From Heterotrichella gracilis (taxonomy: Eukaryota; Sar; Xanthophyceae; Tribonematales; Xanthonemataceae), in contig JAULBX010010656.1 of assembly GCA_032358255.1 (NCBI GenBank), positions 42,507-106,506 of the forward strand: a stretch of 64,000 bases of DNA, written 5' to 3'. Position numbers and translations under genes: made by a program. The notes under the pieces are model-generated. The model was not told the DNA's origin, did no database searches, and worked only from the letters and a program-made list of their open reading frames with translations. Positions 1 through 11,100 of the stretch are shown here, piece after piece; position 1 is the first letter of the stretch, and every line of letters begins with the position of its first letter.

Positions 1-3000
1 GGGAAAGATTTGGCTGCTGTTGGCGGCAGTGGCGGAAAAGGAGTTGGCTGCACAGGGCACGCTTTGAGAAAGGCTGGCCAGCTTAAGGTCCATCAAGACA
101 CTTGCATGTTCTAGTAAGGCTACCAATATTATATGTGCTGCTGCTATTAACCATAGTTATTCACTACAACATTTGAGCACCTTGCATGCATGTGCATCAA
201 GCCAAAGTGACACTGACAATGGCCTATAGGCTACATATATGCCATCAAGGCAGCAATGGAAGCTGGACAACACCAGTTTTGTACAGTATGCGACGCCACA
301 ATGCGGTGGCAAGCACTGAGGTATATGACAGGCGTGTTGTGAGGTAATTTGATTGATCATGCTGCCTCTCCTGCCATTTGATACGTAATAAATTTTCAAT
401 GCACTAATGTTCCTTCTCAGGACAAGGGCACCCTTTCCTCACCTGGACATGCGCTGGTGCAGCCTGTTTTTCCGTTGCATTCCTTGCATCCCAGCACTTC
501 CTGGCAGCTGCGGCACACCTTGGACCCTAGGGTACTGTTGAGGTCACGCACCAGCAGGAAGTTCTTGGGGCAGGAGGTGCAGCCCTTGGCAGAGTCGCAC
601 CCATGTGTCACATTGGCACACCTATGCGGATGATGTAGGGTTTCAGGGTCAAGGGTATAGGGTTTAGGGTTGTTGGGGCAGGAGGTGCACCCCAAGGTTA
701 GGGTGCACCCGTTGGCACGCCTGTGGAGAGTTTCGGGAAGGTAGAGCCTGTTTCAAACAGGTTGACCACTTGGCAGATGACCTACCCGAGAAAGGTTCAA
801 ACTGGAGCATTCAGCACCGCAGCATTTGGACCACACTATGTAACCACATTTGACATGCATTGCATTGCAACATGTTACTGTCACAGCGCCGTCAACCCTG
901 GCAAGGGCATGAGCCTGCCTTTGCAATGTCCCTTTGCCACACCTCCATCACACAGCACCTTGCGGTGGCTGATACACTCCATTGAGGGGCTGGGCCTAGA
1001 GCTTTGCAAATGCACTGATTGTGCCGAACGTATCACAGCTACCAAATGTGCCACCCACCTGCCGTACTCCGCACAGCTCCTGCACTGCGTGTTGGCCAGG
1101 TTGAGAGGCAGGCTGTACGATGCCCCATCTAGGGTCTTGCCTGAGGTTGGCAGCGGCTGGTACATCATGTTGCCCAGGGTGCACTGAGCACATGCTCCAG
1201 TGGGGGCAAACCGCCTGTACAGTGGGAATGGACGCTGCTTGTAACCTTATGCGCACGCACAAATTGCCGAGACAATGAGAGTCACCAGTGTTTCCTGAGA
1301 GCGTCGAGGTTGCAGCTAGAGAGAACAGCACGTTTTCGTATAGACTGGATGTATTGATTTAATGTGTGGATGCCGACAAAGCCCACTGACACTCACTCAC
1401 TTGCAATTTGCTTTGGTCGAGGCAGGCTGGGCGATGCAGGTGCGTGCGGAGATAGGCACCCTAGGGTCTGCGCTGAACCCTAAGTACTTGCCAGCAGGGC
1501 AGGAGGTGCAGCCAACCGTGTCATTGCAGGCAGAGGCGCTGCAGCCTAGCTTGGAGCAGGGCACGCAGGAAAAGCCTGCGCAAATTCGAATCATCAGATG
1601 TCTGGCAGTTTAGCATCCACATTTTTGGCTTTTGCAGTCAACATTTACTGCACATCAATGATGTGACAATGGCCAGTTGTCAACAATGTGCAACGCAGGC
1701 CACAAGTGCAGTAGCTTGCTAGCCTTTGACTGATAGGGTACCCGTAGTTGCAGCTTGGAAAAAATGTTCAATGATCAATGAGATGATTCTCGCTTCATGC
1801 TCCGTAGAGTCTGTGTCAAGGTGGTTTATGCAGGGCTTCATGCACACCATTGCTGCATTTGCCATTTCTGTTTTGTTTACACCACCCTGGTTGCATTAAT
1901 TGGCTTGGCATGGAATTTGTGCATCACCACCATCTCCCTCCCAATTGACACTACCTGTTGAGTAAGCAGTAAAGTTGATGGCAGGCATTCCACTCGCTGC
2001 TGGAAAGGGATCTGCGTTGTAGTAATATGCCTGCAGAACCTGGGATGCGCCTGCAACAAGGAAATCACATGCTGAATTTTGGAAGACGAGTGGCGCCATG
2101 GGCCACTTGTAATCATTGTTCGAGTCGGCAAAATTTAGGTTAGGGTTGGATGAGCATGAGCAATGGTGGCTTACTGGTCAAGGGTTTATGTGCGACTGTG
2201 TCCTAGTATTTAAATAATGGGATTTTAGGGTTTTAAAACATAGGATTTAACGTGCTACGAGGTACAGTGATAGATGTGGTGGGGTTTACACACATGCCCA
2301 CAGCATTTCCTTGTGCTCACCTGCAGGGCACGTGGCACAGCCCAAAAAGTCAGCCGCTGTGGCGCACCCCAGGGATGCAGGCTTCACACAGCGCTGCACC
2401 TGGGCGTTGTATGGACCATAAACATCGTCCGCTACATCCCCAACAGGAAGTGGAATCAGCTCCTGCATGAGTATGTCCCCACCTGCACATCTGCTGCAGC
2501 CAAGACCTGCAAGAGAGGAGGGCATCAGCTACACAAGATGCACCAAGGGGTTGACCGCAAAGCGCCAAGGTATGAGGCAAAGGGGGTAGTGAGATGAAAA
2601 CTAAAAAGCCAGGAATAGGGAGTGAATTTATAAGAAAAAGGGGGCTTGGCGCGCATTGGAGGGCTTGCTCTCGGGTTTGAAAGGGATTTAGGGTTTAGGG
2701 TGCGCACCTGGTATGCAGGCTCCACTGGGACAGCCCAGGTCCGTGCTGCAGTTGAAGCACTTGGACCAAAGCTTGGTATAGCCGCTAACGTAAGCGATGG
2801 TGGTGCCAACGAGTGTGTACCCGGACTGGCACCTGCACAAGTGGAGTAGTATGCCTCCGCTTCAGCAGCAAGAGAACGGAGTGGATCATTGAAGTAATTA
2901 ATTTATTGGGCATGACAAGCCTCCTGTGCACATCCGCACCTGCTGCAGATGCTGTTGTTGTCTTCCATGCACTGCGCACATCCAGCTCCTCCGGCCTTGC

Positions 3001-3577
3001 AGGAGGCGGTAGCAGCAAGCACACGCCGCCTTGCGCCCACCTCAAGCCCCCATCCATGGCCTGAACCTAGCTGAGCTCCGCTGTCAGCTGCAGTTGTGTG
3101 GCGCCCCACTTGCAGGAGGAGCAGCAACAGTAAGCCTGGACAGACAAGGCACGTCAGGGTCAAGTTGGTGTCATGCTCATAAAGATGTTGCTGCCCATTT
3201 GGTTGTGTGAACCCTCTAGGGTTTGTGGGTGTTGGGTAACCAGCTCACAGCCGTTACCAACTCACAGCCGTGGTACACAGCGCCAAAGCAGAGGGTTTCG
3301 TGTCTTAACCAGGAGTTGCAAACGGACTCTTTTACAAGCGGTGCGTTTCAGCGGACTGTCAAACAGAGCTGTGAGCCCGCACTGGTTCAGTAACTGACTG
3401 GTTAGCTAGCCTATAGATAGTCTTGCAAGTGGGCTCAAGTTGGTGGACACACCAGCAAGGACTCCACATCAAGCCCACATAAAGTGAAGTTGCTGCACCT
3501 CTTTTAGCCACTGGCAGAGAGTGTGATGTTCACCCACCTGCAACCTGTGGTGGGCTACGCCTCCCGCCAGCTGTCAT
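1..3577 (-). CDS. Secreted cysteine-rich repeat protein, copy 1 (5' part, cut by window edge)
   Basis: Exons in transcript order: 3538-3577, 2940-3135, 2708-2832, 2321-2506, 1955-2050, 1401-1575, 1059-1214, 443-720, then exon 9 from 47 running off the window. All joins keep frame and all introns are GT-AG. Exon 1 begins ATG ACA GCT GGC, the start shared by the family. Exons 1-2 give a signal peptide with a Leu-rich core. Exon 2 is about 20 residues longer than in the sister copies, between that core and the ARRVLAATASC motif. Later exons carry GCSRCAGGD, GCTSCPAGKYLGF and QCRSCAEYGR modules. Exon 8 is unusual: 278 nt instead of 167, from an in-frame partial duplication containing CCCTAAA-like sequence. 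An alternative exon 8 start at the inner acceptor (around 607) would remove the insert and also keeps frame. The role is unknown; secretion is inferred from the signal peptide. Confidence 0.82.
443..720 (-). other. Expanded exon 8 of copy 1 with telomere-like coding insert
   Basis: Sister copies have a 167-nt exon 8 starting RCAKCD. Here the canonical CCACAG acceptor lies at 721-726, and the frame stays open through an extra 111 nt. The insert holds a second GCTSCPNN start module followed by degenerate CCCTAAA/CCCTATA/CCCTGAAA units, which translate as a proline- and threonine-rich stretch (NPKPYTLDPETL). The inner duplicate acceptor (CGCATAG) is also intact. Both acceptors give the same phase, so two isoforms are possible. 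Confidence 0.6.
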
Positions 3578-4047
3578 TGCAGTGGCGGTCCACCTATCGG
3601 GCAAACGGATGCAACTCTTGCATTCTGACCAGCGGAAGAATAGTTCAAATATGATGTAAGAACTGTTGTAGCCAAGTGGGTAGATATGCCGCGAGCCTGC
3701 AGCAGACCGTTCCTCAATTCATATGCATGCATGCATGGAAGTTCCAGTTACGCCCAGCACGAGATAGCTTGGAACTGCGGAGTTCCAGATACGAGTCACA
3801 AAGACCATATTTCCCGCAACTGCGCTCTTGCCTACGTCTGACGGGTCCAGCGGGTCCAGTGCAAGTGCAAATAGGCAAGTTCGAGTCATATCACTGAAAG
3901 GAAAGCGACAGGAACGCACTGATAATGGTTGTCCTTTCGATAAGCTAGTCTTAAATGCATCTTCCACACGAAGAGAAACTGGCACACAACTAAAGTATTG
4001 GCAGGCATGAAAAGCATGCAAGATGCATGCGTGCATTGCAAGAATTG

Positions 4048-4078
<31 letters not shown>

Positions 4079-5117
4079 GCATTGCATAATTTTTTGCAGA
4101 TTGGCTTTTGGGGCTATTCTGTGGTTGTTATGGAGAAGTTGGTTGTCTGCAAGTCCACACCTTTCCATTGCAGTGTTGATATATGTGATGCATCTGGGCG
4201 TTTCTACATCAAGTAGTGCGGTTTTTTTCAAGTTATTACCCAAGTACAATAAAGCGCTGCCCCAAGCTGCTCAGCCCGAGGCCAATCAATAACCAGGCAG
4301 AGTGCAATCAGTAGGCAAGCATCAGTGGCACTCCCCTTGACAGCATCACCGTGCACTTGGTGGATAAAATGTATCGCCATAGTCGTTTTCAGTGGGGGGC
4401 AATGTGCATTGCTAAATAGTACACCTTTAATATTAATAGTACCGGAGATTCAGCTGAGTGGAAACCACACTGATACTATACCACGCTGATTTAAATTGCT
4501 GAATAGTACACCACATTAGATTTAATGGTATCCTGCTGGGCCCTTGCTGCAGCCCTTGTCATCCACACACACTGGGCCCTGCGCAGTCTGCAGTTGTGTT
4601 GCTTGATGACGCAGGGGAGAAGTTGCAGGGAGGCAAACGACATAAAAGGAATGTAATGCCATCAAATGGATTGACACTGGAAAACCTATCAAATTGACAC
4701 TTGGAATCCGTGCCATGTCTGGAAACCCTGCACGTAGTGCACGGCAATGTGGGTGTGATCAACAATACTTAATTTGCCCCTCGGGTGCTCCAACATTACC
4801 ATTAAAGTATTGAAACTCATATCCAAACTGGCACCATTTTTGCCCACCAGCTTCCTACCTGAACACCCATCCTCAATTGACGACTGGACCTCCACCAGTG
4901 AAAATCTAGTACAATGCACACAGTTACATGTCAAAATTGGTGCTCCAGGTGCTTTTGGCAGCTGTAAAATGACCATCATGTGAAAAAGGAAAGAAAAGAA
5001 AACAAAAGCCAAAGGCGTGCATAAGGCGGCATAGCAATTACGCATAGCCTTATATGAAACGAGGCAGTGAACACCATTGGCCTTGCAAGGCATTTGCCAT
5101 GACCTCCCAGCCCCACC
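3578..5117. other. Intergenic region between copies 1 and 2
   Basis: No gene is supported here. It is upstream of copy 1 and downstream of the copy 2 stop. It holds a 27-nt poly-T run (4048-4074). At 4980-5045 there is a short inverted copy of sequence also found at 27598-27660 (AAGGCGGCATAGC beside an A/G-rich tract). The GACGTCAC block found upstream of copies 2-6 was not seen here. Confidence 0.5.
4048..4074 (+). repeat. Poly-T tract (27 nt)
   Basis: An uninterrupted run of 27 T residues. It could be the poly(A) tail of a minus-strand retroposon, but no body sequence was recognised next to it. Confidence 0.9.
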
Positions 5118-8100
5118 CTACGCTGTCACACACATCCTCAGGGTCTGCCTTGGGAGCAGATTGATGGGAAGAAGAGGGACATCGTCCAAGACAGAGGCTG
5201 CATCGGCTACATTGGCTAGTTTCTTGCCCGGAGGGCACGCGGCACAACCCTTGGTGGGGTGGCAGCTGCCCAGGCAGTCCAGGTACAGGGGGCAGCTGGC
5301 GCATATCACATCTGCATTACCACCACTGGTGCCCTTTGATCCAAAGAAGTCTGCTGCACAGCTGGTGCAGCCCTTGCCATCCACGCACTGTGCGCAGCCG
5401 GTAGGGCAGAGGGCGCAGGTGGTGGGTGTGCCTGGCATCTTGTAGTACCCCTTGGGGCAGGTCTTGCAGCCCTGGCAAGCACAGGAATCGTGTCAACCAG
5501 TGTACTCAGCGGAATGCGACGATTTGCATTGCGTGCATAGTACAAAACCTACGAATTTGACATAAATATGGGAGATGCACAAACATCCCTTAGTGACATT
5601 TTCCTAGCAGATAGTAACTAGTGAAATCACTGGATTCCATTTGCCACTTGGAGAATAAAAAAGGTATGTTCTGTGATCAAATAGCAACGCCCTGGTGATA
5701 AGGCTTCGGTGCAGATTTTCACGCCACAACCTTGAATGCTAGCCTATCATTCTGGGGATCATTGTATAAAAGTGTCTTTTTCCTCCACAGTCCATATGCA
5801 TTAAAAACGCGTTGTCCCACGCTACTGGTTCACTATGGCCAGGCACACTCACCTTGACAGCATGGCAGTCAATGCAGCCCATGCGTAGCACACTGCACTT
5901 GACACAGGTGGGGGGGTCCTCCCACCCGTTGAAGTTGTTTTTGGGGATGTGCACATGTCCCTCCGGGCACTTGCTGCAGCCCCTGCCATCCACACACCCC
6001 CGCATCATGCAGTCTGCCGCTTTGGTGGTTGTCACTTCAGGGGAGGAGTTGCAGGGCAGGCACAGGGTTGGACCATGTGGTTCATTCAACCACCTGCACA
6101 AGCACATGCACAAAAGTGGTTTGTATACCTGCATAGCAGTGTTGAGGCACACAAATTAACAAGGAATTAAATAGCTACACTCCTCAGCCCAAGTGAGGGC
6201 GCTGGTTGAGGAAAGGAGAAGGTGAGAGGGAGCAATTCTTGGAGACTGGTCAATCCCCGGGGTCCACAAATCGGGCCCACAAATTGGGCAATAAGTTGCG
6301 CAATGAGCTGTCATCTTTTATTTGGAAAGCAATTTAGCTTATGGTTTGACTCATTGTCCTATCACAGGCTGTTTAATCTAAAGAGTTGAATACAGAACAC
6401 CATGCGAGGGAAAGACGTTGCTTCGTGCCATCATATACATGTTCTCAATAGAATATTGAAATACCAGCCGAGAAACCATACACAATAGGAGGGGAAACAC
6501 GGTGACGGTGAACGCGCGATGTTCAACCAATGCCATGCCTAGGCTAGCATTAAGAATTTGTAAATTAGTAATACCATTGAATAATAATGACAACTTTTTT
6601 ATTATTGTGTTTATTTAGTAAAATTACTTTTGTTTTTATTTTAAAATTACGCACTCACTTGTAGTACCCCGGCTTGCAGGAAGTGCAGCCCTTGTCCCGG
6701 GTGCAAGTGGCGCAACCATCTGTCTTCTGGTAGCCAGGGGTGGAAGGGTACTCTGCACGTTGGTAATCTGACAAGGTTTCGCATGTGGCGCATGATGAGT
6801 AGGTGCTGCTGGGGTCCCCCTGCCATGGAGAAGCCTGGTCTGGATCGAGGTAATAGCCGGACTGCAATGGGAGGCATTGTTGTGTTCTCAACATGGCAAT
6901 AAAATGTAGTGACGTGTGTTCACTGTTTGTTATTTTATGCTTTTATGTTTCAGTTTTTCAGTTTTTTCCACTGTATTTATTTCATTTTTTGCACGCATCC
7001 TAGCATTCTCTGTCTGCAACTGTGGCGAATGATTATACATATTGCCAGCGTGACCTTGGTTTACTGGACGGTGTTCTACTGAATTTACCACCATAATCTA
7101 GGAGAGATTTACAGAGGTCATTCTGCTACAGATGTTAGCACGATTTTGACTGCTTCAAATTGCGCTGCAGCAGGCACATATCAGCACACGTCAAAATGGG
7201 GGTTAGGTGAAATCTCCACCCCTGAACTCCGTGTCTACCCACGCATCAGACACTCACTCATTTAACCGTTAGGAAATAATGGACAGCAAGGGAAGCGCAT
7301 TACCCTATGGGTACTACAGCTGCGAGGGAAGGGAAATGGAGGGAAATGACATTCAGGAGGGCAATGCTTTTCTCTTTGCTGGGTAAGACTTGGTTGTCCA
7401 CCACTGCACGGCACACACACCTTGCATTTGAGGCATCCTTCTTCTGCCACACAAGCACCAGCACAGCTGGCAGGGCACTTCACGCACACATTCATGGTGG
7501 TGCTGCCCGGCATGCTGGTGTCGTACGGCTCCTGCACATGCAGTCAGCCATTGAATCCCTGCATGGCACCTCGTTGGGTGATGAAATTTGACACATTGGA
7601 TGCTATCAGCATGTGCGTGCAACGCAGGCTGCAACTGAGTATGGCGACAATAGAAAGCCTCCGCGTTTGCACGTGGCAGCCTCACAGGGCTTGCACATGA
7701 ACCTCTAAACCCTCCCATAGATGGCGCCTATGTGTGGTGAAGTAGGCTGCACCGCAGAATTAGGCCATTTATGATAGACAACCCCCTTGAAAATGAGATA
7801 GCAGGCTCTCACTGGCTTGAAACATCTGACAGTGTCTACCAGCAAGTATACATGGCATCACAAGTTTGAGCTCCATCGCACCTTCTTTAGGAAATAGCCC
7901 TTCTTGCATGCCGCGCAACCCTTGGCATCCGACTTGGCGCAGTTGAGACTGGACACCGCAATACACTCTACATCAGCAGGGCTGTTATCTGGGACGGCAC
8001 CTTGGTAGACGTAGCTATTCTTGCAGGCTGTGCACCCCTTATTGTACTCGCACTTTGCACAGTTGGAGGGGCACTTTCGCAGGTAGGTTATTCTGTCGTC

Positions 8101-11100
8101 ACCCTTCTCTTTGAAGTACCCCTTGGGTGTCACAGATGTGCATCCAGTTTTGGCATTGCATGCGGAGCAGCCATAGCCAAACTGCACATGCCATGCACAC
8201 ATTTGCTTGAAAAAAGAACATCTATGCCAAGGGCATGCAAAGGCGTCATAGCAACTACCCATGGCAGAATGAGAGCCGATGCATCACATGTCTTAATTGC
8301 GTGCAATAATCGTTTTGATGCTAACTTATTGTGTTTGATTGTGTCTACTAACTAACTAATTGACGGACCTTGATGAATGATACACCCACAGGCATACGAC
8401 CTTTTATATAAAGCTGGTTGGGGCAGACGGTTCAGGGGTTACCAGTTGTTCACTGCCAGTTGCATGTTAAACCATTTAGTGTACTTCAATCAATTGCAGG
8501 TGACCAATTTCTTGCTTGCAGGTAGACATACTGAAGACACCGTAATGATGCCCTAATGCTTGCCTACCCATGCATGCATGTTTGAAACACCACCTCACCT
8601 CACCGCAGTCATCACAGTGCGGTGGGTTGCCAAAATCGTCACGATGCAGGTGGGAGCCCTTGTGGCACGTGAGGCAGCCCTGAGAGTTGCACGTCGCGCA
8701 GTCATGTTCATCACTAGTGCAGCTCTCACACATGCTCTGGGAGACGGGCGAGGTGTAGCTAATTACGGTCAACATGGCGCCCGCCTTGCATGTTGTGCAG
8801 CCAACCTCTGGCTTGGCGGTTGCACACAGGTTGTTGTCAAATTGAGTACACGTCTTCAAGCCAGCCAGCGAGGGGTAGACTTGGTCAGTCAAGGCAGGAG
8901 TTGATGAGAAGGAGTTGGCTGTATAGGAGTGGGGAAGGCTGGTCAGCTACATTAGCATTTCAAGAACTTCTTTATAGATTATGACAGGTTGTGTAGCTTG
9001 TGACGTTTTGGCAATTAAACGTCACAAGCTAACAATTGCTTGAGCATTTTGTTGTGCGCCCGGGTACATTTAATGTAATTTACATGATCTGCTGAATCCT
9101 AGCTACAAGGTATGCATTGGAAAGGTTGCTCTTGTTTAGGGATGCGGGATAAGGCGTCTTGCACGTGTGCGCATGATGCGATGATTGGGTGTACGTGGCA
9201 CTGCAACCAAAGGGATGTTGGAAATGCACTGACATGGGTGTGTGCCGATTTATGTGGTGAGGTTCAAATCATTTGAATCAATCCATTTGAATCACTCACA
9301 TTATCTCACACCATCCATATAGCAGCAATAAAATTCATTAAAGTATTTCATGTATTTGAAGCATTTACATCATCTGATGATGTAAATGCTTCAAATACAT
9401 GGAATACTTTAATGAATTTTATTGCTGCTATATGGATGGTGTGAGATAATGTGAGTGATCATGTTGCTATTGTCCTTACAAACAAGATTACCTGATCAAT
9501 CATGACATGATGAATAGCCCATCAGCAGCAAATGATATCTCCATGGCATGGCATTGCCCACTGGTCCACGTGACGAGAACACATTTCTCACCTGGACAGG
9601 TACCAGTGCATCCTCACCTGGGCACTTGCTGGTGCAGCCTGTTTTCCCATTGCACTCCTTGCATCCCAGCACCTCCTGGCAGCTGCGGCAAACCTGGGAC
9701 TCCAAGGTATTCTTCAGATCTGGCAGTAGCAGGAAGTTCTTGGGACAGGAGGTGCACCCCTTGCCAGGGTTGCACTTGGAACACCTGTGGCCAAACATTT
9801 GTTAACCCAAACAAACGTGTGGCAAGGTATGGTGGTCACTTGGGGAGCAGGAGCCTTTGAAAGGCACGTCATGTCACTCCACAAGGAGCGAGCTTGTACC
9901 AGGTTGTCCATCCAGCATCCCCCTGCAATCACTGTTATCTAAGCAGAAGTTCAACTAAGTTTATAGGCTCTTAAAATACGATGCTTACTTTAAACTTTGG
10001 ATCATGTTTGTGACAGGAATTACTTCATCAAACAAGCCCCACCAACGTTGGATGCAGCATCAATAGCTATATATACATGATCCAGTAATGATCCAAAAAA
10101 TACATGTGGGCTAAATGTACCCACCCACCTACCTGCCATAGTCTGTGCAGCTCTTGCATTGCATGTTGGCCAGGTTGAGTGGCAGGCCGTGCGATGCCCA
10201 GGCCATTGACGGGTCAGATGTGGAAGGCTGGTAATTCATGTAGCCCTGAGTGCACTGAGTACATGCACCATTGGGGGCAAAATGCCTGCATAGCAATATT
10301 TAGTGAGGCTTACAAATGTTCGAGCCTCAATGCAGCCCAGGCAAAGACTGTTTTGACCCCACTAAAACTTTATTGCTACTCTTGCTTTGCCATAAGAGCT
10401 TTTGCCAAACTCAATGCATCTACACCGTGTGTGTAAACGGTTTACACACACGGTGTATATGCATTCAATGCGTTGGTGCCAAAGCAACATCTGCTGGTAA
10501 GCACTCACTTGCAGGTTGCCCTAGTTGAAAGAAGGGGGGCGACGCAGGTGCGTGTGGAGATGGGCACCTTAGGGTCTTGACTGTACCCTAGGTACTTGCC
10601 AGCAGGGCAGGAGGTGCAGCCAATTGTGTCATTGCAGGCAGCAGCACTGCAGCCCAGCTTGGAGCAGGACACGCAGGAAAAACCTGCGCAAGGAACGAAC
10701 CAGCAATGATGTGTACATTATGTTGCACATACCATCAACCACATCCACAACACAACTGATTTCATATATCAATGACAACGCAAATGCATTGCATGGTGAC
10801 AATGTCTGGCACATCCTCTTGGCAGCGCTGGTATTGGGGTGGCATTAGTGTAACACTCCAATTCACTCAAGACTACACCCCTATACCTTTAGAGTAAGCG
10901 GTAAAGTCGGTTTGGGTCATGCCTTCACTCTCCTCAAAGGCATAAGCATTGTAGTAATATGCCTGCAGGACTCGGGATGTGCCTGCAAACAAAATTTGGG
11001 GTCACAAAATAAGTGCCAAGAAGTGTCAAGAAGGTTGGGATAGCTCCATGGGTGCACCTGCCCGAAGAAGGTCATAATGTCTCCCAACATCTGTATCACC

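Noticed and set aside
723-1187. 154-aa plus-strand open frame over the exon 7 region of copy 1
   Set aside because: It is antisense to a well-supported exon and intron. Similar antisense frames appear over the same exon in other copies because of codon bias and Cys-codon complements.
5077-5445. 122-aa plus-strand frame over exon 14 of copy 2
   Set aside because: Shadow of the minus-strand exon 14, whose frame, acceptor and stop match the other copies.
7353-7718. 121-aa minus-strand frame overlapping exon 11 of copy 2
   Set aside because: Wrong frame relative to the EPYDTSMPGS...CVKCPASCAGAC exon, and it runs through the splice sites.
9241-9460. Possible CRISPR-like or tandem repeat structure
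   Set aside because: The repeats are a single inverted pair, not spaced direct repeats, and the genome is eukaryotic.
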